Below, one piece after another: positions 38,381 to 50,600 of a stretch of DNA of 64,000 nucleotides. This stretch comes from Parapristionchus giblindavisi (lineage: Eukaryota > Nematoda > Chromadorea > Rhabditida > Diplogasteridae), in the NCBI GenBank assembly GCA_943737045.1, contig CALSFV010000213.1, positions 185,001 to 249,000 on the forward strand. The letters run 5' to 3'. Every line of letters begins with the position of its first letter. Position 1 is the first letter of the stretch. A program made the position numbers and the translations under genes. A model generated the notes under the pieces. The model was given only the letters and a program-made list of their open reading frames with translations, was not told where the DNA came from and made no database searches.

Positions 38381-40342
38381 ATGCATATAGTTTTATCATC
38401 CAGAATGGATTCTGCCGAAGTCGACAGCTGTATTTTATCTGCGAGTATAGGTACATTCATCATATTTTTATCGATTGGATGCATTTATATTCTTGTGAGC
38501 AACGACTACAAACATCATTCGTTCTGCCAAATATTCGTCTCTTATCTTGTTGTGGTACGAAAATAATAAAACATATCCTTTATAATAAGGCTTTATTTCC
38601 ATCATATCAAACGAGGCTTTATTTCCATCATATCAAACGAGAGAGAACATATATGTAATTAGCATAGGTTGATGGAACATTAGAATTGAACGATCTTTAG
38701 AATAAGAATGAGACAGATCTGCTCCCCAAAACGAAATTTGGAAGTTTCACTAAATTTTCTGGACATTGGTTATTTTAACTGAAATTTCGATCAAAGAATT
38801 TGTGGCGAAAATGTACATTGCAATTGTAATTTTAAAAAGGTAAAGCAAATTGTAATTTACAAATATAGTAAAACAGTAATTGTAATACATTCAGAATTCC
38901 CTCACATTCGCTAGCTTTATGTTCACACTCCTTATACCCGGATTGAACATCGCCAATTGGTTCTATGGAAGTCTCAATGATAGCTTTATCGTTTCAGGGA
39001 TATCTATTAAATCAAAGTAAATTCATATCAACGGTGATATTATACTTATATCTTTTACTGCATACTTTATACTTTATATCGCCGAATTATCAGCTCCCTA
39101 GATGAAGTTTAAAACGCCGCTCTGTCAAAAGTGTCTCAAATAATGGCAAAGAGTGCGCGGGGGAGCGGAGGGGTTCAAATTCTACACTATTATTCTTCCG
39201 ATGTGCATTATATTCTGTTTTACTCTCAATTACCGGTTTTTATTTCACGGATCTGAATATGCTCTATCGGCGGACAATAAAACATACTACCTGAAGGACT
39301 ACAATACAACCAGTAACACGGTGATCAGAAGGTTGTCCAATTATAACGATTTAGTTATTGACCACACTACAAAGAAAGTGGAAGAGTGTGAGAGAGCAGA
39401 AAGTTTTGAATTATCTTTTTGTCTAATTATGCGATAACCATAACATAATTTTGGTAATTAATCATAAACAATTTTGAAGGACCCCCTGCATCGCACCAAT
39501 GTGCGAATGTGATAAAATATTGTATTGTATACCACAATTTAGTTTTCTACATATTGGTTACTTGCTGAATCCTTCCTCGATCTCTCATGTAATGTTCTAA
39601 TTGTAAAGCGTCTCTTAAAAGTTGAATTCAAGGGGAAATACACCTTTGAGTAAGACATTATACGCAATTCAAATGATATTTTTTTATCATTACCATTGTA
39701 GTCTCACTCTCTCAAATACATTGGAAACAAACGAAGGAAAAAGAGTGGTGATAGTTTGGGAAATCACAGTAAAAGGGTAATCATAAAAGGTGTATTCAAT
39801 GCAGAAAAGAACAAGATATCTCTTTATGTCATCCCATTTCCCTTCTATGTATAATGCGATGTAATAAAGAATAAGAATGAGAACAAATACAGTACACCAT
39901 CATGAAGTCAAAGACATACGATTATGTCACTTGTTTCAGAAGTTCCTTATACGTGGTCAGCTTTGCATCATTCTTAACTCACACAACCAATGTCATTCTA
40001 CAGGTGAGGCCAGTTTATTCTCACATATATTATTATCCAACGGTCCATTTTCGGTCCTGACGCTAAAGATTATCTCCATTTCATTTCGAACATTGTAAGT
40101 TGTCTACATTGCAAAATTCGTATTTAATTTGATAATTTCTAAAAGTAAAAATAAACCTTCAGGCATTGGATGTATCAGTACTTCTTCCCGCAGTGCTGAT
40201 GATAGTATTCACTCGTCAAATTAGACAACGTTTTATCAAGTATTGTGAAGTCGTTACATTGGTTGTTAACGAATGGAATAACATGAAAAATGTGCGTGAT
40301 AGAGCGCAACGGCTCTGTAAAGGTATGACATCACAACCGTAG
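38381..40342 (+). pseudogene. Probable 7TM (G-protein-coupled) receptor, incomplete model
   Basis: Exons with consistent phase: 38381-38554, 38895-39016 and from 39152. Together they give three hydrophobic helices (IGTFIIFLSIGCIYIL; ASFMFTLLIPGLNIANW; YTIILPMCIIFCFTL) and a polar loop with NTTS. Downstream, about 40013-40094 and 40163-40342 give a helix pair reading FILTYIII and VSVLLPAVLMIVF followed by TRQIRQRF, the layout of TM6-TM7 plus a basic tail, ending at a stop. The third and fifth helices could not be placed, and stops interrupt the frame before 40013. The topology fits a nematode serpentine or peptide receptor; the subfamily is not recognised. A decayed gene is likelier than a complete one. 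Confidence 0.45.
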
Positions 40343-41336
40343 GCGCAGGCGTAGGCGGAGGCCTAAACGAGAGTGGAATCTGGAGTTCGACAGATATACA
40401 AACATAGAGCAAAGGTTTCTTAGGTATGAACGACTATGACGAAGTGACAATTGAACATCACAAAACAAAATATAATAAATTGATGACGCAATTATAAGTC
40501 CTTGCAATTCTCTCCATGTGTTTCCTCCATAGTCTATCTATTACTCGGGATCATTTCAAACAATATTGAACTTCTCTTTTTTCATCTTTCATTAAAAAAA
40601 ACGTTTTATATACCTATGGATGATGCTAATCGCGTCATTACTCATCAGACTTCAGTCTGAAATGATAAATTCAATTAAATTCAAATAAACATTTATTATT
40701 TTCAGTTCCATATTCCGATGCTACAAGTCATTCTTCATATTTCATTCAACCCTATCAATATCCAATTATGTATGGGCATACTATTTATTTATTTATTTAT
40801 CGTACACCGCAAGTACAAAGTGTTCGAGTGCAAGAAAAAATATGTGAGGGAATTAAATTATTAAAAGAGAGGTGGATGGGGATGGGGGGAAGGTGAGAAA
40901 TCAATTGATCACGCCTTCTGCTACAGTCAGGAAAAGTGAAGAGGGGTGGAGCGGCCGCAAATCCTTTTTTATCGTAATGGATAAAAAGTAATGGATATCA
41001 TACTGAAATCGAATTTTCAACAGTTGACTCTACTCGAAAGTTGCGAAAAGAAAGAGAAAATGGAAAACTCGTCTCGTTTTCCTACATTTTCATATTTTTT
41101 TCATTGTGTGTCTTTTGAAAACGACACATGTAGTGCAAAAGAATAATCCTTTCGTATTATTATAGAATAGAACATACAAATACATATGTATATTATGTTT
41201 TGCATAATTCTCAGAATGCATAAAAGTTTATTAAAAAAGAGTATAGAAATGTATCATTCTTCCCTAACATTAAAACATATACTTAGTAAAACAAATGAAT
41301 GTGCGCTTTTGGATCTTTACATTAAATTATATAATG
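40343..41336. other. Intergenic, no gene seen
   Basis: AT-rich DNA with a G-rich patch near 40875-40895 and a short ATTT run near 40785. No supported feature. Confidence 0.5.
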
Positions 41337-41344
41337 GTAGAGCC

Positions 41345-41870
41345 CAGGGTTGGGCGGTAAAGGGTGACCGATAAAAAATTCGGTAACGGTAATTTACCAG
41401 TCTGAAATACCGGTAAAAAATCGGTAAAACGGTAAAAACGGTTAAACTCTTAAAATCCTTGTAAAATCGCTAAAAAAATGCAAAAAGTGTTGTCTCTACG
41501 TTTATTCATGCCACCAGATCTGCGACATCGTGCCTGAATCTATATGTGAATGGCAAAGGCTAATTTGTTCTTACATAGTTATAACAAAAAAAAATTTAAT
41601 TTCTTTTACTGTGTTATTAAATTTGAAAAGAGTTATTTATGGCTAGAATAAATCTTCGGTAGTCTTTTGAGACATAAAATTACATTCGGATATTGTCAAT
41701 TTCTCGAGATTTCAAACATAATATTACCAAGAGATACCCAGAATATCTAGTGTAAATTTCGGTAATTACCGTTGAGAAATCGTAAAATTTACCGGTCGGT
41801 AAATTTTACGGTCACAGACCGGTAAAACCGGTAAAAAATCGGTAACGGAAAATTTTTCCGCCCAACCCTG
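41345..41870. mobile_element. hAT-type MITE, 526 bp, with 8-bp target duplication
   Basis: The terminal inverted repeat CAGGGTTGGGCGG starts at 41345 and its exact complement ends at 41870. The 8-bp GTAGAGCC directly flanks both ends (41337-41344 and 41871-41878). An 8-bp duplication with CAGGG-type ends is diagnostic of hAT transposition. The interior carries repeated CGGTAAAA-like motifs near both ends and no coding frame, so the element is non-autonomous. The intact duplication suggests a fairly recent insertion. Confidence 0.93.
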
Positions 41871-42015
41871 GTAGAGCCACCGAAGAATTACAAATACACC
41901 GAAGAAATACACCGAAGAATTCGAATTGGGAACTGGGCATTCTTCAAATATTCGGAATTCTTCCGGAAAAGGAGTTGTCCAATGTATTTGAAAAAAACGG
42001 CTTTTTGATGGTTTG

Positions 42016-42439
42016 GTCTTACCAGCCTTTCTTTATGGCGCCGAAACATGGTTTTTTTTGCCTTTACAAGCGTGAAAATCAAATGGAGTCAGTTGCCCGG
42101 CGTAGACTCGAACGTAAAATTCTTGGGGTTTCAATTCTGGACCGGATTTCCAATGAGCGGATCCGTGGCATTACAAATTTCAAGGACGTTGTTAGGGAAG
42201 CGGAGAGACGGAGGTGGTTGTGGGTAGAGAGTCTCTCGAGATTGTATCATGATCGATGTTCGCTGACAATGACTGTACTCAATTGGACACCCAGTTGCAA
42301 GAGGAAACAGGGACGTCCAGTCAAGAGATGGAGGGATGATTTCGTGAAGGCAGCTGGTCCTCAATTCATGCAAATTGCGAGGCACAATCGTTCGGAATGG
42401 AGAAATTTCATGGCAACCCAGCTACCCATTAGCCGATGA
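42016..42439 (+). mobile_element. LINE reverse-transcriptase 3' remnant, frameshifted
   Basis: From 42016 one frame reads VLPAFLYGAETW, the thumb motif of non-LTR reverse transcriptases. After a T-run a second frame continues with ARRRLERKILGVSILDRIS, then NFKDVVREAERRRWLW and the closing KRKQGRPVKRWRDDF typical of RTE/BovB-like and related LINE ends. It stops at 42439. It is 5'-truncated and frameshifted, hence dead. Confidence 0.85.
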
Positions 42440-42547
42440 AGTTGTTCAATGTCAAATGTCAATGGTAGAGCCTCTACTGAACTAAAACAAAAGAGATGAT
42501 TTTATTTTTTATGTCATTAGACAACACTATTACTCGAACATTTTACT

Positions 42548-42981
42548 GACAAGGGGATGGTCGCAACTGGTCCCCCTATGAGATGGCAATAACATGACTA
42601 GGATCAGTTTTCGATGCTGATTACGAATCCGTATTCAGAAAATGCCTAATCGACCTCTGTTCCGAGAAAATCGGTATTGAAATTTGGCTTGATATTTCGA
42701 AAAGGTCGTGTAGTTTCCCTCACAAACTGTCTGGATTGCATCGGAAAGATCTGACAATGTAAGGTAAATTATTGCGAGAGTTTATAGATGAGTTCACCAG
42801 CCCACCCGAACGGTTTGCGCAGGAAACCACACAAATTTCCGAATTGAAATATCGATTTCCTCGAAAATCAGGTCGATTAGGCACTTTCTTTAAAACGGAT
42901 TCGTAATCAGCATCGAAAACTGATCCTAGTCATGTTATTGCCATCTCATATGGCCAGGACCAGTTGCGACCATCCCTTTGT
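42548..42981. mobile_element. Foldback element, 434 bp
   Basis: Left arm GGATGGTCGCAACTGG (about 42555) and right arm complement CCAGTTGCGACCATCC (to about 42976) extend inward through matching CATGACTAGGATCAGTTTTC segments. Small palindromic non-autonomous repeat; no coding. Confidence 0.8.
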
Positions 42982-43422
42982 GAACACATTATCATGTGAA
43001 AGACTGCAAATCTACAGTAATTCATCTAGCTTTTACTGCTTTAATAAAGGAGTTGCATCGTTATTTGTATATTTCTATAAAAGAGAATACCCGTGCCCCA
43101 TTCCTCGACCACGAATTTATATACAAGGTTCTAAATAAAAGACAATATCCTGAATTGAATCTGTGATATAGTAGTTAGGTTTGCGTGAAGGGAGATTCTG
43201 CGGAGCTGTACTTATGTAAATTCTTTAAAAATCAAAAGATCAGTTTTCCTTTGACAAATCATTAGTCTGCTTGTTTTCAGATTCATGTAGAAATGTTCGT
43301 TTGCAAAAAAGGAAATGATTGCAGAAAACTTCTATTCCCGGATTATCTCGTAACAAATAACACCTGCAGTTAACAAATTTGAATTTAAAAAAAACTAACA
43401 ATAAATCTAGTTGCGACCCCGT

Positions 43423-44694
43423 TAGGGATACGTGTCCCAATGCAGCGACTTCAATCTAAAGATAGGAGTGGTGCGATCATACCATACACACTATTTCAGT
43501 TCATGGCTACACTACGATTCCTTATCTATGGTGTCCAACGGAATAATTATTATCTTCTTATATCGGTACATCTTATCAGAATAAACATATGTTGAACATT
43601 GTCGCAACATGTCTGATCTACACTATTTACCATGACTGATAAACCGAAGTCAGCCAAATCATAGTTCAGTTTCAATAAATCCACACAGAGGAGATTCAGA
43701 AGAGTTTAACTGTAATAATACTTACTTATTTAGACACTAAGTAAAACCTGCGTGAAATGATGCTCTACTTGTTAATTACTCGTGAACTATTAAAACAAAT
43801 GAATAAGACTATACCGTGTAGCCAATCAATGAATCATACTAATCATCGCTATAGGTGTGATCAGCCGTTTCCATCGCCCCTTTCACTTTTCCACCAGCTC
43901 TCACGAACTTTTTGATAGTGGACTTCGGACTCTATTGAAACTAGCCTAATGACTGTCTGAAACATGAATCAAAACCAAATGAGTGCATAACAGTTACTTT
44001 GTCAAAACCCAAGTTTGCATCCGATGAGGTACAGTAATCGATATCCGAGTCAGGACCGTAAGTTCGGTTCCAAAGGGGGTCAAGTAAGGTCCAATCGCTC
44101 CACTTACAACGACAATCACCCGATGAATATCAGCTATTATAAATATGAAATCAGCCCCGCCCATACCACAGGGTCTACAACGGATAGGTTACGGTAACTT
44201 CGCCCTATTCCAATATCCATGCCCAATACTTTCAAAAATCAGTATTTTTTTTGTTTTATGTATTACCTTACCTTCAGTTGATGCATGTATGTGACTAGTT
44301 TGATTAACTTTATGAACTGAGTAGATAATCAATATGACAGTGATGTCCACTACTGCTACTCGAGTTATCGAGCGCAAAAACGTTGAAGACATGTATTTGA
44401 AAGCTGAATTGGATGTTATGGAGAAGTTGGAAAACGAAGTGAAAGAGGTATTGTACTTTTAAAATTACAAATTTAACATACCAGAATTTGTAACTCTGGA
44501 AATACTCTCTACTTTTCTTTGTGCACTGTTGCAGAAATTTTTAAATTCAGCTAAATTTAGAAAACATTTTGATTTCTAATAAATAATATATATGCTTCAG
44601 TATCGTCCTCCGGTGACAATAGTTTGGCGAAATGTCGTCATCTTTGCCATCCTTCACGCACTCGGTCTATATGGAGGATATCTATTTATATTTC
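43423..44694 (+). repeat. Segmental duplication unit A (desaturase 5' region)
   Basis: This stretch, covering the upstream region, exon 1 and most of exon 2 of the desaturase, has an inverted, several-percent-diverged copy at 62342-63608 of almost equal length. Similarity starts around GGGATACGTGTCCC and stops at the ATG triplet at 44692-44694. The promoter region of the desaturase is therefore present twice. Confidence 0.88.
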
Positions 44695-47600
44695 ATGCGA
44701 CGTGGCAGACATGTTTTTGGGGTCAGTTTATGCGATCAATTTAATTGTGTATGTTTTGCAAGATTTTCATGTGGCAAAAATAAAAAAAGAAACAATTGCA
44801 GCATTTTTCCTTCACTTGTTTGGCGCCTTCGGAGTAGGAGCAGGCGCCCATCGATTGTGGTCCCATCGATCATATAAGGTGATAATAGCTACACAAATAT
44901 TCTATAGTTTCAAATGTTCCGCGAAAATGTTGTATAAGGTTTTCAATAAGAAATAAATAAATATAAATTACCTTTAAGGCATCAACACCAGCGAGAATCT
45001 ACTTTATGCTCTGGCAGACTGTCGCTTTTCAAGTAACATTTTAACGATTACTATTAGATCTAGACCTTCCATTTCACACTCCATCACAATATATTTTATA
45101 AAGAAATTTAATAAGAACATGTAAATAACAATTAAGAATGATGTAATCGAATGGTCTCGTGATCATCGTTGTCATCATAAATGGACTGATACTGAGGCTG
45201 ATCCTCATAATTCAAAGAGAGGATTCTTTTTCTCCCATGTCGGATGGCTGATGAGTAGAAAGAGTCCCAAGATCAAGGTTGGTATACATTTCATAATGCA
45301 TTAAAGTAAATCCCGAGCTAATTTGAAACTCTCCGCTCTGGCAACGCTTTCTTTATTGCGAGAGAGTATTGCCAATGTGGAGGGAAAATTTTCCAAGGGA
45401 CAACGTTTTAGCACCTTTTTATCAATTACCATCTTTGTCATGATTTCCTAAACTACGAAACATAAATATCGTGACCCCAAAAATTAGTGATAAATATTTA
45501 TTGATTGATTGATTATTCTAGGAGATGGGAAGCAAGATTGATCTTTCGGACTTGTTTGCCGATCCTGTACTGGTGTTCCAGAGGAAGTCAGTTGTGCATT
45601 ATTTATTTATTCCAGCAAATATATACGTTCATAAGCACATTATTGGATATTATTGGAATAATGAAAATACAAACGAGCCGAACTGCCCTCTTGGCTCTTA
45701 AAGCACTCCCAGAGCTAATTTTATTCTCCGCTCTGCCAATGATCTCTCGTAGACAAAGAAAGCGAGGCAGCATCGTCATAGCGGAGAGTTTCAAATTTGC
45801 TCGGAGTTAAAGCAGCTAGAAAAACTAAAAAATAAATGATGAAGCATGAGAGTGATGTGATTTTATGATGGAGAAGCGATCAATAAATGATAAATAAATA
45901 AAATGTTATATTTTGCTAGATAAACGAAGTTTATTGAAGTAAAATATTTATTATAAGTCATTGCGAAATCAATCAAAAGGCTTGGTCGACCTGGTCGGCT
46001 GTGAACACACTTCACGTGACACATTCATGTATCACGTGTTCCAATCAATAGCGCGACGTCCGATCCAGTAGATCGAACTCGCGCGTCTCTCGAGTGAGAT
46101 AGTCTCTCACTAGCCCCCTTCCCTTCACTGTTGTGTGTGAGGATGTGTTTGAAACAGAGACAACAAATCCAAATCTTTATAGTGAAATATGGATTAATAT
46201 TTATTCGTAAAACATAACGAAAAATGTGATAGTCTCTGTAAATGGATCACTTCTTCTTCATCGAAGAATCCTATCGTAGCCTCTCAACGCTTCTTATGCG
46301 AATAAGCTTCGATTGCAATCCATCTTCAGCTCTCCTTTCCTTGATGAAGACGACTTCCTGAATCAGAAACGTCAAGGTTATAAATCAATCAAGGGTGGGT
46401 GTGGAGGGCTTTGATTGATTTCGCAATGACTTATAATAAATATTTTACTTCAATAAACTTCGTTTATCTAGCAAAATATAACATTATATTTCATTGCTCA
46501 ATCAATCAAAAGGCTTTTTCAAAGACAACCTTTACTTTACTGTATTCTGGTTGATATCTTTGTCTTAAATTCCCTCTGTTTAGTATAAATGCTCGAGTTA
46601 TCGGGGGAGTTCGAGGATTTCATAGAGGAAATTCTAGCCTTTTAGCGCTGCTAATTGAAACTGCTCTTGTTTTGGAGGTACAAATTTGTTTACCCGAAAA
46701 GAGCAAGTACTTCTTTTATCTATCGCGCAACCGTTCAAGATGAAACCGATCTATGCGGTTGTATAGAGGAAAGTAATGAGATAAACATCTGTTTTATCCT
46801 TAATTTTGTTCTAATTATCTATTCTATAGAACTAATAGAACATAAAACACTTTCTTAGATATGGAAGTACTTCGCTGAATGTGGCTCTTGCACGAAAATA
46901 GAAATGTTTACGAGAGCCATTATTCTGACAATTGCGACCGTTTTTGGACTAGAAATTTCTGCTACGGTTTGGTAAGCATAGACCAAATGTTGTCAAATTC
47001 AGCATAAACTGTTTCAACGTGAGTTAAACAGAATCACCCCAAGATTCTATGGATTCTAATACCATGATATCTCCAATGTTGTAATGGTATACAATAAGGA
47101 GTATTTTGCCTTTGGTGGTGATTTAAAAAGGATTCCTTTCATGAATCTTTCTGTCAAACTCCTATCCAAGTTTTCTAATCTCTTTGTTGTTATCATAATA
47201 AGACATACATATTAGCCGCCATCTTTCAATGGTGTTGAATGCTTTTTCTATTCATTCGATTCGGCTTTAATTCGAGATTAATTACTGGATATTTAGGATT
47301 TGCGCAGCATTCTTATCATGATCTCGTTGCTGAATCAATGTCTTATTCTAGTTGTGAGTGATCAACTATTCAATAGAACGTGTGACTTCGACTCAGAGAT
47401 CTCAACACCATCCCAGAAACTGATAAAGCGCATTTTGGTTCTGTTGGTGAGGAATATCAGAGGATTTCGAGATCAATATTAAAGATTCTTTTCATGAATC
47501 TCTGACAAATTCCTATCCAAGGTTTTTTCGACTATTTTGTCATATTTATAACAAAGTAATATATCCCCCAAACAGGTGTTGAATATTCTTTATATTCATT

Positions 47601-50600
47601 CGTCTCGGCTAAATAGCTCAAGATTAATTTTAGGGACGTGATACTTGGATAGCTATGTTTAGCGCAGCATATATTCCATGATCTCGCTGAATCAATATTG
47701 TGTTCTAGCTGAGGGTTCTCAACTATTTAGTAGAACTTGTACATCGGATTCAGAAAAACCCCCGAATCCGGTGAGATTTATCATACGAAGTGTTGGTACT
47801 TTTGCACAAGTACCTGATGACAATCACCAGAGGAGTTCGAGACCATTTTCCCTTTTAACTCGATAGATAGACTTGCGCGATTCACCCAGAATTGATAAGG
47901 AATCATAATCACGAAGACGTGATATTTCCATTCTGGGGGAAAAAAAACTATGATGGTAGATATTCCATCTCAAATAGTTTTTGAATTACCCTATCGAATA
48001 GATATAAGGGAGGAAAAACATCTGCCTATTGGACCACTCGTTTTTGAGTAAATGTGTCCACCTCTCGACTAGCGGTGTCAGAACGAAATGAGAATTATGG
48101 ACTGCATTTCGTAGGCAAACTGATTTAGACATAATTTACCGAATATTACGAAAAATTAGTAAATATTTAGGTAAATATATGATCTTTCCTCGTGCATGCC
48201 TTTAATCTTCCGGGGACTGAGATGGCAGTTGTGGAGAAGTTTGAGCTAATGACCCAACAGCATATTCCACGGAGTAGATCATTTTTTGTATACTCTTTCT
48301 ACGCCCCTTATGAGGAATGTAATAGCGTACGTATAATTCTAACACTTCAATGTACTATCACTAGTATACTATACTATAATAGTATTAGGTAACATGTACC
48401 CCCCCCTTTTTCGCAATTGATCATTGCCAACTAGGCCCTATTCGTGTAGGAAAACATTTGTGGCAAGCGCATAGGATGGGGGTTGTTAAATATAGCGAAG
48501 CATTACTGTGTGGACTATTTGAGTATAAATAAGTCCAGATCCTTTAAGCTTTCTTAGTTCAGCAATATCGTAAAATAATAGCTGATCAACCTAGCTATAG
48601 GAACAAAGTGTCTCTGTAGATGTCTCGTGTACAATACAGAGAAGCGTTAATTACAGAAATATGCTTAACGAGACCCAAAAGAGAGTCAAACCCAAAGCGT
48701 GATAACTTCTTTCGCTAAAACTCAACGACTCAATGCGAATCCGTTCAACTTCGTCTAGCGTCTAATAAAGAATTTCATATAAATAGAATCAATATTGATT
48801 CCTAGAAATTCAGTAAAATAGATGTAGGTGTCAGTGTCAATTGTGACTGTACAATTGACTATTAGATTGACATCCTCAAAGATTGTAAAGAGTGAATTTT
48901 ACATTCTTGCATATAGCATATGTACAACGCTTCAATAATGGATAGTGTCCATAGAAACGTGTGAAAGCGAATGCGAGAAGGCATACAATGCCGGAGAATC
49001 AAAAATTATCGGAGAACGCAGTCCGTTATATCACGATTAACGTGACTTTTTGGCATTTTCCAATGTACATTCTCCTCTACCTTTATTGTTAGTGAGACGC
49101 TGTAATCTACTGAAATGAGCGTAAACTACTATTGTTCAGGTAGATGAGGCAGCGAATTCATGTAAGCATGATACACACGTCATATGTATAAATATGAGAG
49201 GATGTATCAAGCAGGCAAAAACATTTTAAAGAAAAGGTGTAGCATTATGGATCGATAGAAATGATTAGCTTATTTCATAACGATGTTCTCATACAACCTT
49301 TTCTCAATAATCACTAGCTAGCACCATACTAACCGTTCCATTTGAAACGACCAGACAATGAACATTGCATTGAAATTTGATGGTTCTGCTATGTGTAGCT
49401 GTCTCTCTTGGAATGACAGAATATGTGAAATACAAGTCACAAAGTTTTTGAAATCCAAAAACCATATCCTTGGTCAAAAGAGCATCTATACCCTCCTTCA
49501 ATACGCATTTTGGGATGGGAGATATCAAGTTACTAATTGCGCAACTTATTCTTTTGAAAGGACTACACCATATCGTGAGGAAACAAAATTGTCAGACATA
49601 CTATCAGTCTATTTTTGTGCAATTTAGTTTCCTATTCATCGTGCTGCTATTTTGAGCTTGGGATAGAACCGTGAACTAACCTTCATGTAAAGCTGATGAG
49701 GTCCACGGCATCTCGGAGTGCTGTCCATGAGTCGCTCATTTTTGATCTCCATGGGCTCCGAGTTGTAAGTGTAGACTTACTCCGATCTGAATAGATGTAT
49801 TCATCATGAATAATCTAGTGCAATTATCAGGTAATGCATACCTTACAAGCCGTTCTTGTACAATAGATGCCTGGCTGAGATGTCCTCTTAGAGGCTGAAG
49901 AGAGTTCAGCCTCTCGCCAGTGCGGTATGCCGACTCTCCCTGTAAATAGGGAGCATTACTGATGATATTATTTATATAACATGTGTCGTACATGTCATTA
50001 ATGATATTACCTAGTCTCAGACCTCCAGAATTGGAGAGATGGTGGATGGAGCCTCCCTCTCGGAGTAGTACATCAATCCTATCCACGACTGAGTAGCTCT
50101 CATTCAGACCTCTTGGGTCTGGAGCTCGCCTCTGTTTCCATTAGAGGCGATCAGCACTGAAAAAAAAATCAGTGAGATTAAATATCATGATTACAATTAT
50201 TTGACCAACTTATTCAATCAGTTGATAATAATGATGATAAAAATACTAACCCGAATTGTTGAACCTATTCGGATTGCGATGATCAGCCTTCATATTAGCA
50301 GACGAAGGCTCTTCATCGTCGACGTCGACGGATGCGACGCTACCTGAATTCATCAAATATGAAAAATTAGGATTTACTAGGATTAACCTTATATGCTCCA
50401 TTCATCTTACGCGTCGTCGTGTTCCATACTAGGAAGAACATCTCTTGATCGACACAGTATCTGTCTGCCATCTGAAATGAATGGTTTGACAATGTTTCAA
50501 TGATAGAGAAACATAATTAATCACGAAACGGCGATATTGCATGTATCAAGATTTATGAGATAATCTTTAAGCAATCAAGCACGATAAAAACGTGATTACG

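Noticed and set aside
41975..42439. Ordinary host gene of 154 codons
   Set aside because: LINE reverse-transcriptase motifs continue upstream in another frame, showing a frameshifted retroelement remnant.
44624..44956. 110-codon frame through the desaturase region
   Set aside because: It reads the wrong frame of exon 2 and through intron 2; the spliced model gives the correct histidine boxes.
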